From Acidobacteriota bacterium (lineage in GTDB: Bacteria; Acidobacteriota; Polarisedimenticolia; Polarisedimenticolales; Polarisedimenticolaceae), in NCBI GenBank assembly GCA_029861955.1, contig JAOTYK010000009.1:62001-126000 (forward strand): a stretch of DNA of 64,000 nt. The letters are read 5' to 3'. Below the pieces are notes generated by a model. It searched no databases and had not been told where the DNA came from. It saw only the letters and a program-made list of their open reading frames with translations. Every line of letters starts with the position of its first letter. Positions within the stretch are counted from its first letter, which is position 1. The position numbers were made by a program, and so were the translations under genes. This document shows, piece after piece, positions 1 to 10,940 of this stretch.

Positions 1-480
1 CATGAGGGACAACGCCCCTTCGGCCTGAGCATGGGCCACCCGTGCCTGGTAGACGGTTCGCGCCTCGATCAGATCGTGGATCGCCTCGGCCCGAGGCAGA
101 TCGATCCTTCCGTTGCGCAACGCCCGGTAGGTGAACTCTCCGGGCCCCGCCGCCACGGCGCCGCAGGCGACCGCCCCACGGAGTAGCTCGTCCAGCACCA
201 CCGGGCTCCCGTGGGTCCAGAACTCGACGGTCGAGTCACCGCTGTAGGACTTGCCCTGTGCGAAGTGGACCGCGTAGCCATGGTCAATGGCGTCACCGGC
301 CCTATCCAGGAACTGGCCCAACCGTGTCTTCCCGGCGACCCAGCCTCCCGAGGTGGAGGCCGATCGGAAGAGTTTCTCGGCGATCGAGAGGGCATCGGTG
401 CCACCGATCCGTAGGCAGCCCAACCCACCGCGGCCCACCGGAGTGGCCACTGCGACCAGGGTCGTCGACAGATCGTGCAT
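1..480 (-). CDS. mnmE: tRNA modification GTPase MnmE, N-terminal part (cut by window edge)
   Basis: The first 160 residues of MnmE (TrmE), which with MnmG installs the 5-carboxymethylaminomethyl group on wobble U34 of tRNAs. The visible part is the N-terminal tetrahydrofolate-binding domain, with the family motifs TPVGRGGLG (residues 13-21) and GPGEFTYRALRNGRIDLPRAE. The ATG at 480 gives the usual N-terminus. The GTPase domain and C-terminal Cys motif lie beyond the left edge. The gene starts 13 bases after jag and is last in the rpmH-rnpA-yidD-yidC-jag-mnmE series, the common order beside a bacterial origin. Confidence 0.93.
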   Translation of the reverse strand, partial: MHDLSTTLVAVATPVGRGGLGCLRIGGTDALSIAEKLFRSASTSGGWVAGKTRLGQFLDRAGDAIDHGYAVHFAQGKSYSGDSTVEFWTHGSPVVLDELLRGAVACGAVAAGPGEFTYRALRNGRIDLPRAEAIHDLIEARTVYQARVAHAQAEGALSLM

Positions 481-493
481 GACGATTCCGGGG

Positions 494-1489
494 TCAGTCC
501 TCGGTGTAGACGAGGACTCGTTTCAGGTAGCCGTTGCCCTCGGAGCGAGAGCGAACTCCCCCCAGCTCACGGATCGTCAGATGGACCAGTCGGCGCTCGT
601 AGGCGTTCATCGGTTTCAGTCGCTTCGACTGCCCCGACTCCGTGACCTCGTCCGCCGTCGTCTTGGCCAGGGCGATCAGCTCCTCGTCCCGCATCGATTC
701 CTGCCCCTCGAGGCCCACACGGATGCGGCCGGACTCGGGCCAGCGTCGTCGCGCCATACGATTCAGCAAGAACTGGAATGCACCGACCAGTTCGCCGTTC
801 TTGGTGCCGGCGATCCGTCGATCGTCGCCATCGAGGACCAGCTGGACCCCACCCTCCACCGAACGGGCCTCGGCCTGAAGCTGGAGGCCACAGAGCCCGA
901 GCATCTCGCCCATGGTCTCCTGAATCGCCTCGGCGACTTCCGGGGCCGGTGTCGGACGGGGCTCACGATTCTCGTTGCCACCGGATCGCCCTTCACCCCG
1001 ACGACCCTCGGAACGACGACGGCCACCCCGACGTCCGCGACGGCGCCGACTGCGACCGCGGCCGCTTTCGCCGTCACCCTCGCCTTCGCCACCTCGGGCT
1101 CGTTGTTCGCCTCCGCGGCGCTTGCTGCCGCCACTGCCGCCACCGGCGGCGCTTCCGGCTCCGGCGGCTCCGGCGGCTCCGGCACCACGGCCGCCGCTCT
1201 TGCGGCGTCGTGAACCTCGTCGGGCGCGGGCCTCGTCACGGGCGGGGTTCTGCAACTGGTCGTTCGGTCGGCCCAGATCGGCCGCACCGGAGATCAGTTC
1301 GTTGGAGATGGGCTTGAGCGGCGGCATCACACGGATGCGCACGTTCTTGGCACCGATCCCCAGCAGGCCCTGTCGACCCTGATCCAGGATCTCGTAATCC
1401 AGATCCGGCTCATCGATCCCCAGAGCGTTGGAAGCGGCCGCGAGGACCTCTTCCAGGTTCTTTCCCTCGAATGTTCTTTTGTCTGCCAT
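494..1489 (-). CDS. jag: Jag (SpoIIIJ-associated) RNA-binding protein with long R/G-rich linker
   Basis: A 331-residue Jag/KhpB-type RNA-binding protein. Residues 4-53 form the Jag-N domain, about 182-258 the KH domain, and about 262-329 the R3H domain with AYERRLVHL. Between them, residues 84-180 are a low-complexity stretch of Arg, Gly, Ala, Ser and Glu, likely disordered and much longer than a simple charged linker. The ATG at 1489 was chosen over an in-frame extension to 1564 because the family N-terminus begins there and the extension would overlap yidC. Located 4 bases after the yidC stop. Family members bind RNA and influence cell division and envelope synthesis; the target here is unknown. 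Confidence 0.9.
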   Translation of the reverse strand: MADKRTFEGKNLEEVLAAASNALGIDEPDLDYEILDQGRQGLLGIGAKNVRIRVMPPLKPISNELISGAADLGRPNDQLQNPARDEARARRGSRRRKSGGRGAGAAGAAGAGSAAGGGSGGSKRRGGEQRARGGEGEGDGESGRGRSRRRRGRRGGRRRSEGRRGEGRSGGNENREPRPTPAPEVAEAIQETMGEMLGLCGLQLQAEARSVEGGVQLVLDGDDRRIAGTKNGELVGAFQFLLNRMARRRWPESGRIRVGLEGQESMRDEELIALAKTTADEVTESGQSKRLKPMNAYERRLVHLTIRELGGVRSRSEGNGYLKRVLVYTED

Positions 1490-1493
1490 TGTC

Positions 1494-3209
1494 CTAAGCC
1501 TTCTGCGCCGTGGCTTCGAGACCGACCGTCTTTTTATTGACGAGCCATTGCTGGCCGATCCCAAGGAGGTTGTTCATGAACCAGTACAGGACCATTCCGG
1601 CAGGCATCTGCATACAGATGTAGGTGAAGACAAAGGGCATCACCATCATGATCTTCTGCTGCTGCTGTTGCTGGGGGTCCTTGACCTTCGACATCGCCAT
1701 CTTCTGCTGCACGAACATCGAGATGCCCATGAGAATCGGGATGATGTAGAAGGCATCCTTTTGGGAGAGGTCGCTGATCCACAACGCGAAATTGGCCCCC
1801 CGCAACTCGACGGCCACGGTGAGCATATTGTAGAAACCGATCAAGATCGGGAATTGGGCTAAGAGTGGGAGGCAGCCGGTGATGCCGCCCATGGGATTGA
1901 CACCTTCGCGCTTGTAGAGCTCCATCTGCTCCTGTTGCATCTGCTGGCGCGATTGTGCGTCTTTCTTCTTCTTGAACTTGGCCTGGATCGCCTTCAGCTT
2001 CGGTTGGAGCCGTTGCATGTCGATCTGGGTCTTCTTCATCCGGACCATCGAGTACTGGTTCACCGGGAAGAGCAGGATTCTCAGGGTCAGGGTGGCCAAT
2101 AAAATCGCCACGCCCCAGTTGATCACCCGCTCCTGGATCCAGACCAACCCGAAGAAGATGAACTTGGTGATGCCGTAAAGAAAACGATTGGATGAGAACC
2201 AGACCGCTGTCTCCAGTTCCGAACCCAGCGCCTGCAACCGGGCGAAGTGCTTGGGCCCGATGAACAGCTGGGCACCGTCGGCCGGAATCGTGACCGAGAG
2301 GATCGTCTGGGGCTCGGTCTCGTCATCCTTCTCGTCGTCCTCGCCGTCGAGGGCGACCGGTGTCCGTTCGAGGGCGCGCCACTGCGCCACCGCCGGCCAC
2401 TCCCGCGGCAAGACCAGCGCGGCGAAGTACTGATCCTCCACGCCGGCCCAACGAATCTCGCCGCTCACCTGGGATGGATCCTTCCGAAGCTTGCGCTCCT
2501 TGCGGTGGGTGGTCCTTCCGTCCACACGCCAGATACCGCTGCCCTCGTAGTAGTAGGAGCCCCGTCGACGACCGGGGTCCTGTGCACCGAACCCGGGCCC
2601 GAGGGCCAGACGGCTGGCCTTCCGCCGACCCCGATCCACCACATCGATCTTCACATCGACCAGTTCGCGATCCTGATAGAAGACGAAGGCCTTGGTGACC
2701 TCTACCCCGCGGCCATCGGACCAACGGAAGACGACTCGTTCGCCGTTGCCGTCGGGACCGGTCCCGCGCTCGACGGTGAACAACGCCTCGTTGATCGCGT
2801 TCTGGAGCTCCAGGTCATCCAGCTCGATCTGCATCGGCAAGACATCGTCTTCCGCGAAGATAGGAAAGACCGGCAACGCCTCGTCACGCCAGCGGACTTT
2901 CCAGTTGCGGACCGCACCCCCACGATTGGTGAACTCGACCACGTGGTAGGCCGTCTCGATGACGATCGCCTGTTGGGTTGCGGCACGCACCGCCGGCAGC
3001 TCGGTGCCGGCTTCGTCGCCTTCCAACCCACTGTCGCCGTTCGCCATCGGGTCCAACTCGCGGCGATCCCTTTCGCGATCACCGCTCTCGGACTGCACGG
3101 CACCTGTCGGGTCGGGCGTAGGTGCCGGCTTCGGCGGGGGGAACAGGACGTTCCAGCCAAGCAGCAACCCGGCAGACAGGACCATGGCGAGAATAAGTCG
3201 TTTTTCCAT
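1494..3209 (-). CDS. yidC: Membrane protein insertase YidC
   Basis: 571-residue YidC/Oxa1 insertase that places proteins in the inner membrane, alone or with SecYEG. It has an N-terminal membrane segment (about 5-22), a large periplasmic domain (about 55-335) typical of Gram-negative YidC, then the conserved five-helix core. The core contains LTLRILLFPV, whose Arg is the hydrophilic-groove residue, a basic coiled cytoplasmic loop, and GCLPLLAQFPILIGFYNML. The periplasmic domain argues for a diderm host. Downstream of yidD by 24 bases and upstream of jag by 4, so co-transcribed. Confidence 0.96.
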   Translation of the reverse strand: MEKRLILAMVLSAGLLLGWNVLFPPPKPAPTPDPTGAVQSESGDRERDRRELDPMANGDSGLEGDEAGTELPAVRAATQQAIVIETAYHVVEFTNRGGAVRNWKVRWRDEALPVFPIFAEDDVLPMQIELDDLELQNAINEALFTVERGTGPDGNGERVVFRWSDGRGVEVTKAFVFYQDRELVDVKIDVVDRGRRKASRLALGPGFGAQDPGRRRGSYYYEGSGIWRVDGRTTHRKERKLRKDPSQVSGEIRWAGVEDQYFAALVLPREWPAVAQWRALERTPVALDGEDDEKDDETEPQTILSVTIPADGAQLFIGPKHFARLQALGSELETAVWFSSNRFLYGITKFIFFGLVWIQERVINWGVAILLATLTLRILLFPVNQYSMVRMKKTQIDMQRLQPKLKAIQAKFKKKKDAQSRQQMQQEQMELYKREGVNPMGGITGCLPLLAQFPILIGFYNMLTVAVELRGANFALWISDLSQKDAFYIIPILMGISMFVQQKMAMSKVKDPQQQQQQKIMMVMPFVFTYICMQMPAGMVLYWFMNNLLGIGQQWLVNKKTVGLEATAQKA

Positions 3210-3233
3210 GAAGGTGCTCGAGAGCTCCGTGGT

Positions 3234-3470
3234 TCAGTGAGAGCGGTGGAAACCCGGTGGGACCGGATCGAACCCGCCCTTGCTGAACGGCTGACACCGC
3301 GCGAGTCGCTTGAGCGTCAACAGGCTACCGCGGAGAACACCGTGTAGTTCGTACGCTTCCATGGCGTAGGCCGAACAACTGGGCTCGAAACGACAGACTG
3401 CAGGCAGGTACGGCGAGACGGCGCGCTTATAGAAACGAAGTAGAAACAAAATCGGTGTCGTCGGCTTCAT
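3234..3470 (-). CDS. yidD: Membrane protein insertion efficiency factor YidD
   Basis: 78-residue YidD (haemolysin-like UPF0161). The family core is plain: [20 protein letters not shown], then [12 protein letters not shown] and the final [11 protein letters not shown]. It is a small amphipathic, membrane-associated protein thought to aid YidC-dependent insertion. The start ATG overlaps the rnpA stop (ATGA type), so the two are probably translationally coupled. Length is normal for the family. Confidence 0.95.
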   Translation of the reverse strand: MKPTTPILFLLRFYKRAVSPYLPAVCRFEPSCSAYAMEAYELHGVLRGSLLTLKRLARCQPFSKGGFDPVPPGFHRSH

Positions 3471-3853
3471 CCGTTTACCGGACGAGGGGAGGCTGCGGGT
3501 TGGAAGTAGGGCTTCCGCAATCGACGCAACACATCGAGAAAATCTCGTTGGACCTCCTGAAAGGTCGACTCGAGGATTCGGGGATGCGCGTTGATGACCA
3601 CGTCGGCGGAACCGAGACTCTGCTGGTGTTGACGAAAGAGTTCACGCAACCATCGCTTGGCGCGGTTGCGACGAACGGCACCACCGACTTTGCGAGTGGC
3701 CGTGACACCTAACCGTGCATGCCCCTGGTTGTTCGGCAGGGTGAACACCGTGAGAGTCGTCGATTTCACACGCCGCCCCTTGGCATAAAGATGCAGGAAC
3801 TCTTGCCGGGAAGTCAGACGGCTGGCGCGGCGATAACACGCGCGCGGGATCAC
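3467..3853 (-). CDS. rnpA: Ribonuclease P protein component
   Basis: 128-residue protein subunit of RNase P, which assists the catalytic RNA in removing tRNA 5' leaders. The RNR signature is visible as [18 protein letters not shown] (residues about 57-74), after [10 protein letters not shown]. It begins 5 bases after the rpmH stop and overlaps yidD at its 3' end. The short rpmH-rnpA gap is standard and suggests one transcript from the promoter upstream of rpmH. Confidence 0.95.
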   Translation of the reverse strand: MIPRACYRRASRLTSRQEFLHLYAKGRRVKSTTLTVFTLPNNQGHARLGVTATRKVGGAVRRNRAKRWLRELFRQHQQSLGSADVVINAHPRILESTFQEVQRDFLDVLRRLRKPYFQPAASPRPVNG

Positions 3854-3857
3854 GGGA

Positions 3858-3992
3858 TCAGGCCGCCAGACGCTTTCGTCCCTTGCGACGGCGACGCGCG
3901 ATCACCTTCTTGCCCGCCTTGCTTTTCATGCGGGTCAGGAAACCGTGGGTCTTCGCCCGCTTCCGATTATTCGGCTGAAAGGTCCGTTTCAT
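3858..3992 (-). CDS. rpmH: 50S ribosomal protein L34
   Basis: 44-residue L34. The start [18 protein letters not shown] is the universal family N-terminus, so the ATG at 3992 was chosen rather than an in-frame extension to 4055. The remainder is the basic C-terminus rich in Arg and Lys. First gene of the minus-strand operon, with a well-matched sigma-70-type promoter 35-63 bases upstream. Confidence 0.97.
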   Translation of the reverse strand: MKRTFQPNNRKRAKTHGFLTRMKSKAGKKVIARRRRKGRKRLAA

Positions 3993-4484
3993 ATTTCGAT
4001 CCAGGAGTCTTGAAGTGGAAGCGGCTATGGTAGGGAAGGGTCTGGGGGCTGTCAAGATCGGCTTGTTTCTACTAATTTCTTAACAAACAAGAATAGTTAA
4101 AATTTTCCGCCGACGGCTTTTCCGATTGCCCCTTTTGTGAGCGCTGTGGTACGCTCCGCAGGCCCTTTGGCCGGGTTGGACTACGACCAGTTAACACCGA
4201 ATCGCCGCGAGCTGTAATCGGGACACGTGCCTCTATACGCTCTATCATGTCGCCTGCAAGCCACTGAAAACACTGGACTTACTGAAGAGCTTAACGCAGG
4301 TTTACATAATGTAACGGCGTCTGCAGGCCCCCGGTCAGGCAACCCCCGCTCCTACCAACACTTAGCGCGTTCCAGGGTTTTCCACAGCTGTGGAAAACCT
4401 GTGCAGAACCGGCATCCACCCAGGGTCGTCGGCACCTATAAAATTCTAATACCTTAATTCTCTCGGGTCGGCGGAGGTTGGACG
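3993..4484. promoter_or_regulatory. rpmH-dnaA intergenic region with paired DnaA-box-like palindrome
   Basis: 492-base divergent gap. It is AT-richer near 4070-4110. It holds the rpmH promoter and a perfect 24-base palindrome at 4376-4399, GGTTTTCCACAGCTGTGGAA plus AACC. The palindrome contains two inverted TTTTCCACA sites (4378-4386 and its complement 4389-4397), one base off the consensus DnaA box TTATCCACA. A short inverted repeat TTACATaATGTAA sits at 4302-4314. Likely roles are dnaA autoregulation and/or part of a bipartite origin. No convincing dnaA promoter was found. A GGAGG ribosome-binding site at 4473-4477 serves the TTG start of dnaA. Confidence 0.6.
4027..4055 (-). promoter_or_regulatory. 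Predicted sigma-70 promoter of the rpmH operon
   Basis: Read on the minus strand: TTGACA (4055-4050), 17-base spacer, TACCAT (4032-4027). The -35 is perfect and the -10 matches 4 of 6 consensus bases. Transcription would start near 4020, giving a leader of about 28 bases before the rpmH ATG at 3992. Confidence 0.65.
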
Positions 4485-5828
4485 TTGCAGGGAGGCACCC
4501 AAAAGAACACGTGGGAATCGGTCCTCGGTCGGATCGAGTCCCAGGTCAGCACCCATTCATTCAAGACCTGGTTCAAACCCACGAAGTTCCACTCAGAGTC
4601 CGACGAGGGGCTGAAGGTCCAGGTACCCAACAGCTGGTTCGCCGAATGGCTGAAGACCAACTACGGGGGGTTGATCGAGGAAGCGCTACGCAAGGCCCAA
4701 CGCCCGGGTCTCACGGTGGAGTTCGTTCCCGAGACGCTGACGGTGGCCGACACGGGCCGTTCCCGACCCGCTGACGGGCCGGACACACGTGCCGAGTCGC
4801 AGACGGTCGCCGGGACCAAACTCAACTCGCGTTATTCGTTCCAGTCGTTCGTCGTCTCGTCGTGTAACCAGTTTGCCCACGCCGCATCGGTGGCGGTGGC
4901 CGAGCAACCGGCGCGGGCCTACAACCCACTCTACATCTATGGGGGCGTCGGGCTCGGCAAGACCCACCTGATGCAGGCGATCGGAAACAACGTCCGGCTA
5001 AAACAACCCGGTGCCCGACTGCATTACATCTCCAGCGAGATCTTCATGAACGAGCTGATCAACGCGATCCGCTTCGAGAAGACCTTCGAGTTCAAGGAGC
5101 GGTATCGCAACGTCGATGTGCTGCTCATCGACGACATCCAGTTTCTAGCGGGTAAAGAGCGGACGCAGGAAGAGTTCTTCCACACCTTCAACGCTCTCTA
5201 CGACTCTCAGAAGCAGATCGTCATCACCAGCGATGTCATGCCCCGCGAGATCCCGACCCTGGAAGAGCGGCTGCGCTCCCGCTTCGAGTGGGGCCTGATC
5301 GCCGACATCCAGCCGCCGGATCTAGAGACAAAGGTCGCCATCCTCAAGAAAAAAGCGGAAAAAGAGCAGACCGAGATTCCCGATGACGTCAACCTGTTCA
5401 TCGCCGCCAACTGCCAGTCCAACATCCGCGAACTGGAAGGGGCGCTGAACAAGGTCGTCGCCTACGCGTCGATGTCCGGTCGCAACGTCACCCTGGACCT
5501 GGCCAAGGAGACGCTCCACGACATCCTCCCGGGCGAGTCTCCGGCGACGACCGTCGAAAGCATCATGAAGCAGGTCAGCCAGTACTACAACATGCCCGTC
5601 AGCCAGCTGAAGTCCAAGAACAACAGCCAGCAGGTCGCTTTCCCGCGCCAGGTCGCCATGTACCTCTGCAAACAGTTGACCAGTTGCTCGCTGCCGGAGA
5701 TCGGTCGGCGATTCGGTGGCAAGCATCACTCGACGGTGATCCATGCCGTTCAGAAGATTAATCGGAAACGGAACGACGAGAAAGATTTCGACAGGCTTGT
5801 CGAGAACTTCGTCCAAACCCTCAACTAG
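4485..5828 (+). CDS. dnaA: Chromosomal replication initiator protein DnaA
   Basis: 447-residue DnaA, the AAA+ initiator that binds DnaA boxes and melts the origin. Domain I covers residues 1-85, followed by a short variable domain II. The AAA+ module carries Walker A GGVGLGKTHLM (from residue 153) and Walker B LLIDDIQFL (Asp216-Asp217). C-terminal domain IV holds the DNA-binding signature GGKHHSTVIHAV (about 410). The start is TTG at 4485, supported by GGAGG seven bases upstream and no closer ATG. DnaA-box-like sites lie in the flanking gaps, consistent with an origin here. Confidence 0.97.
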   Translation: MQGGTQKNTWESVLGRIESQVSTHSFKTWFKPTKFHSESDEGLKVQVPNSWFAEWLKTNYGGLIEEALRKAQRPGLTVEFVPETLTVADTGRSRPADGPDTRAESQTVAGTKLNSRYSFQSFVVSSCNQFAHAASVAVAEQPARAYNPLYIYGGVGLGKTHLMQAIGNNVRLKQPGARLHYISSEIFMNELINAIRFEKTFEFKERYRNVDVLLIDDIQFLAGKERTQEEFFHTFNALYDSQKQIVITSDVMPREIPTLEERLRSRFEWGLIADIQPPDLETKVAILKKKAEKEQTEIPDDVNLFIAANCQSNIRELEGALNKVVAYASMSGRNVTLDLAKETLHDILPGESPATTVESIMKQVSQYYNMPVSQLKSKNNSQQVAFPRQVAMYLCKQLTSCSLPEIGRRFGGKHHSTVIHAVQKINRKRNDEKDFDRLVENFVQTLN

Positions 5829-6087
5829 TTGGAGACTTTTCCACAGCTATCCTCAGACAAGCCTGTGGGTCCGCTGTGGTTTGTTGTGGAAAAACGGGCC
5901 CCGAAAACCCCCGGCCATCGATCCACACTTTCTGAAGAGGCCGCGGCGAGATATCATCAGGGACGTCCACAGCTCAAACGATAGAGACGAAAGAGATTGG
6001 CGCTAATATCCGGTTATCCACACCACTAGAACTACTACTAGATTCTCTCTCATCTGGTTAGTGTTGTTCTAGTAGTCAGAGGCGGTC
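5829..6087. other. Probable oriC core: DnaA boxes plus DnaA-trio-like tract
   Basis: The 259-base dnaA-dnaN gap contains TTTTCCACA at 5837-5845, the inverted TGTGGAAAA at 5885-5893, and a perfect consensus box TTATCCACA at 6014-6022. Three bases after this box begins a triplet tract (CTA GAA CTA CTA CTA, 6026-6040), resembling the DnaA-trio unwinding element next to a DnaA box in characterised origins. A 9-base arm ACTACTAGA (6034-6042) recurs inverted (6068-6076), just before the dnaN start. Placement between dnaA and dnaN is a common origin site. Function is inferred from motifs only. Confidence 0.7.
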
Positions 6088-7236
6088 ATGGAATTCGTAA
6101 TCAAGAAAAGCGACCTCGTTCACGAGCTTCAAACAGTCACCGGTGTCGTCGAGAAGCGAGCGACGATACCGATCCTCGCGAACCTCCTACTCGAGACCCG
6201 AAATGACGGGCTCCAGGTAGGTGCCAGCGACATCGAAGTGACGATCCGTGGGATGGCGGATGCCAAGGTGGTCAAGGAAGGGAGTGTCACCCTACCGGCC
6301 GCCAAGCTCCACGAAATCGCCCGATCATTACCGGAAGCCGATGTAACTTTTAAGTTGCTGGACCGGCATCAGGTGGCGATCTCTTGTAACCGAACCAAGT
6401 ATCGGATCTCCGGTCAGGCTCGTGACGAGTTCCCGCCCTTTCCCGAAGTCGACCTGGATCAATCCATCGCTTTACCGGCCGGGGATCTTCGTCAAATGAT
6501 CGAGCGGGTGGCGTTCGCTATCACGACGGAGGATCCGCGTTATTCGCTGAACGGTGCCCTCGTGATCATCGAACAGGGAAAGATCACGTTGGTCGCTACC
6601 GACGGCCACCGACTCTCGTACATCTCCAAGCCTGTTGAGTTAGAGGTCAAGGACGGACCGATCAAGGTCATCGTGCCTAGAAAAGCTTTGAACGAAGTTG
6701 CCAAACTGACTGCCGAGTTGGACGACAGCGCCCAGGTGATGTTCGGGAAGAACGAGAATCAGGTCTTCTTCGCGGTAGGGCGTCACAAGCTGACGTCCAG
6801 TCTTCTGGAAGGCAACTTCCCGCGTTATGAAAATGTCATGCCGAAGAGTTGCGAGACCGAGATCGTTCTACCGGTTGACGACCTGTCCAAGGCCGTGCGC
6901 CGAGTCTCGCTGCTGGCAAGTGACCGCTATGGTCGGTCGGTCCGTCTCAGTCTCTCTTCCGGAAAGCTGGGACTCACCAGCACCACCGAGATGGGCGACG
7001 CCGAGGAGACGCTGGCGGTGGACTACGACGGACCCGATCTGACGGTGGGCTTCAACGCCCGCTACCTCATCGAGTATTTCGGAGCCGTGGGCTCGCCGTC
7101 GGTCATGCTGGGTCTCAACCCGGGTGCCAGCGGGGAAGATGGAAAAGCCGAGGCCGGCGATAAGCCTGGCCGATTCACCCCGGAGCCTGCCGGAGATGTC
7201 GATTACCGCTACATCGTGATGCCGATGCATCTGTAG
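6088..7236 (+). CDS. dnaN: DNA polymerase III subunit beta (sliding clamp)
   Basis: 382-residue beta clamp with the three repeated clamp folds. The N-terminus MEFVIKKSDLVHELQTVTGV and the C-terminal YRYIVMPMHL are family hallmarks. An acidic, Gly-rich loop near residues 345-370 (GASGEDGKAEAGDKPGRF) lengthens the third domain slightly. Follows the putative origin; recF starts 21 bases downstream. The clamp encircles DNA and tethers polymerase and repair partners. Confidence 0.97.
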   Translation: MEFVIKKSDLVHELQTVTGVVEKRATIPILANLLLETRNDGLQVGASDIEVTIRGMADAKVVKEGSVTLPAAKLHEIARSLPEADVTFKLLDRHQVAISCNRTKYRISGQARDEFPPFPEVDLDQSIALPAGDLRQMIERVAFAITTEDPRYSLNGALVIIEQGKITLVATDGHRLSYISKPVELEVKDGPIKVIVPRKALNEVAKLTAELDDSAQVMFGKNENQVFFAVGRHKLTSSLLEGNFPRYENVMPKSCETEIVLPVDDLSKAVRRVSLLASDRYGRSVRLSLSSGKLGLTSTTEMGDAEETLAVDYDGPDLTVGFNARYLIEYFGAVGSPSVMLGLNPGASGEDGKAEAGDKPGRFTPEPAGDVDYRYIVMPMHL

Positions 7237-7257
7237 CCCCGTCCGGGGAGTCCAGCC

Positions 7258-8379
7258 ATGTGGTTGCGGCGCCTGGAGGCCGATCGTCTGCGGAATCTGC
7301 GGGCGGTAGACCTGGAACTATCGCCTGGTCTGACACTCCTGCAAGGCCGCAACGGCCAGGGAAAAACCAGCCTCCTGGAGGCGGTCTACCTGCTGGGAAC
7401 CGCTCGGTCCTTCCGATCGCGTCGAATCGAAGAGCTCATCCCCTGGGATGGGGGGACTCTACGGGTCAAGGGGCAGTTGGATAGCATCCTGGGCGCCGCC
7501 GACCTGGGGTTCTGGATGGATGACAGCGGTCGACGGCTGGCGGTCAACGACGCCGACAAGGAATTCGACCAGTTCATCGGTCGCCTGGCCGTGGTCGATC
7601 TCTCGGGCGATCGGATCCGACTCCTGAGAGAAGGCCCCGAGGAGCGCCGCCGCTTCCTCGACCGCGGGGTGCTGGGAACCGATAACAGTTACCTCCATCG
7701 GCTCGGCGACTATCGCAAGATCCTTCTGCAGCGCAACGCCCTGCTTCGTGGACACGGACGATCGGGAGGGTCCGCGGGGCAGTTGGACGCGTGGGATCAA
7801 CAGTTGGTGGAGGCCGGCGAAATCGTCCACGGTGCCCGACGGGCCTACGCCGGACGGTTAGCCACGGCCATCGGCGACGGCGGACGGATGCTGTTTCCCG
7901 ACGGCCAGACCCTCAGACTCCGTTACCGCCCCTCGCCGGCTCTCCCCGACTCGGAAGAAAGCCCCAATTTTAAAGCTATTTTCACGGAGAAGCTGGAGCA
8001 GGCGAGAGCACGAGATTTCGAGGTCGGCCACACCAGTGTCGGACCTCATCGGGACGAGATGCGGATCCATCTCGATGAGATCGATCTGAGAAAGTTTGGT
8101 TCGGCCGGCCAATTACGGGCCTCGCTGATTGTATTGAAATTAGGTAAAATGGCGTTGCTTAAAAAGGATAGGGGAGAGGACCCCCTGTTCCTGATGGATG
8201 ACTTTGATTCGGATATCGACGACGTCCGGGCCGCCGCCCTGGTGGAGTTCCTTCAGGGAAGCGGTTACCAGGCCCTTGTTGCCACTTCAAAGGAGGGGTT
8301 GGCAGGCAAGCTTGGTGAACGGGTCCGGGAGATCCAGCGGATTCGGATTGAGGATGGCCACGCGTCACCCTTGACCTGA
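7258..8379 (+). CDS. recF: DNA replication and repair protein RecF
   Basis: 373-residue SMC-like ATPase that helps load RecA at gaps. It shows Walker A GRNGQGKTSLLEA (from residue 30), the ABC-type signature region around GQLRASLIVLKLGKMALLKK and a Walker B-like LFLMDDFDSDID near 315-325. Length fits the family (about 360-375). The dnaA-dnaN-recF-gyrB order is standard and supports the assignment. Confidence 0.95.
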   Translation: MWLRRLEADRLRNLRAVDLELSPGLTLLQGRNGQGKTSLLEAVYLLGTARSFRSRRIEELIPWDGGTLRVKGQLDSILGAADLGFWMDDSGRRLAVNDADKEFDQFIGRLAVVDLSGDRIRLLREGPEERRRFLDRGVLGTDNSYLHRLGDYRKILLQRNALLRGHGRSGGSAGQLDAWDQQLVEAGEIVHGARRAYAGRLATAIGDGGRMLFPDGQTLRLRYRPSPALPDSEESPNFKAIFTEKLEQARARDFEVGHTSVGPHRDEMRIHLDEIDLRKFGSAGQLRASLIVLKLGKMALLKKDRGEDPLFLMDDFDSDIDDVRAAALVEFLQGSGYQALVATSKEGLAGKLGERVREIQRIRIEDGHASPLT

Positions 8380-8465
8380 TCCACCCAATCGCCGCCAGCG
8401 GCCACTCACGGCGCCGGTCGGGACCGTGGTAGACCCGAAGGGGTCGCCGATGGTCCGGCAGGTGA

Positions 8466-10913
<2,448 letters not shown>

Positions 10914-10940
10914 TCCGGACGATCCTGAGGACAGCTGAAG

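Noticed and set aside
1000-1260. Possible separate Pro/Ala/Ser-rich proteins over the jag linker
   Set aside because: These frames are all by-products of the Arg/Gly-rich jag linker; only the Jag frame has conserved domains on both sides.
4302-4314. TTACATaATGTAA as a dnaA promoter -10 or regulator site
   Set aside because: Short, and no -35 at acceptable distance; kept only as a note in the intergenic entry.
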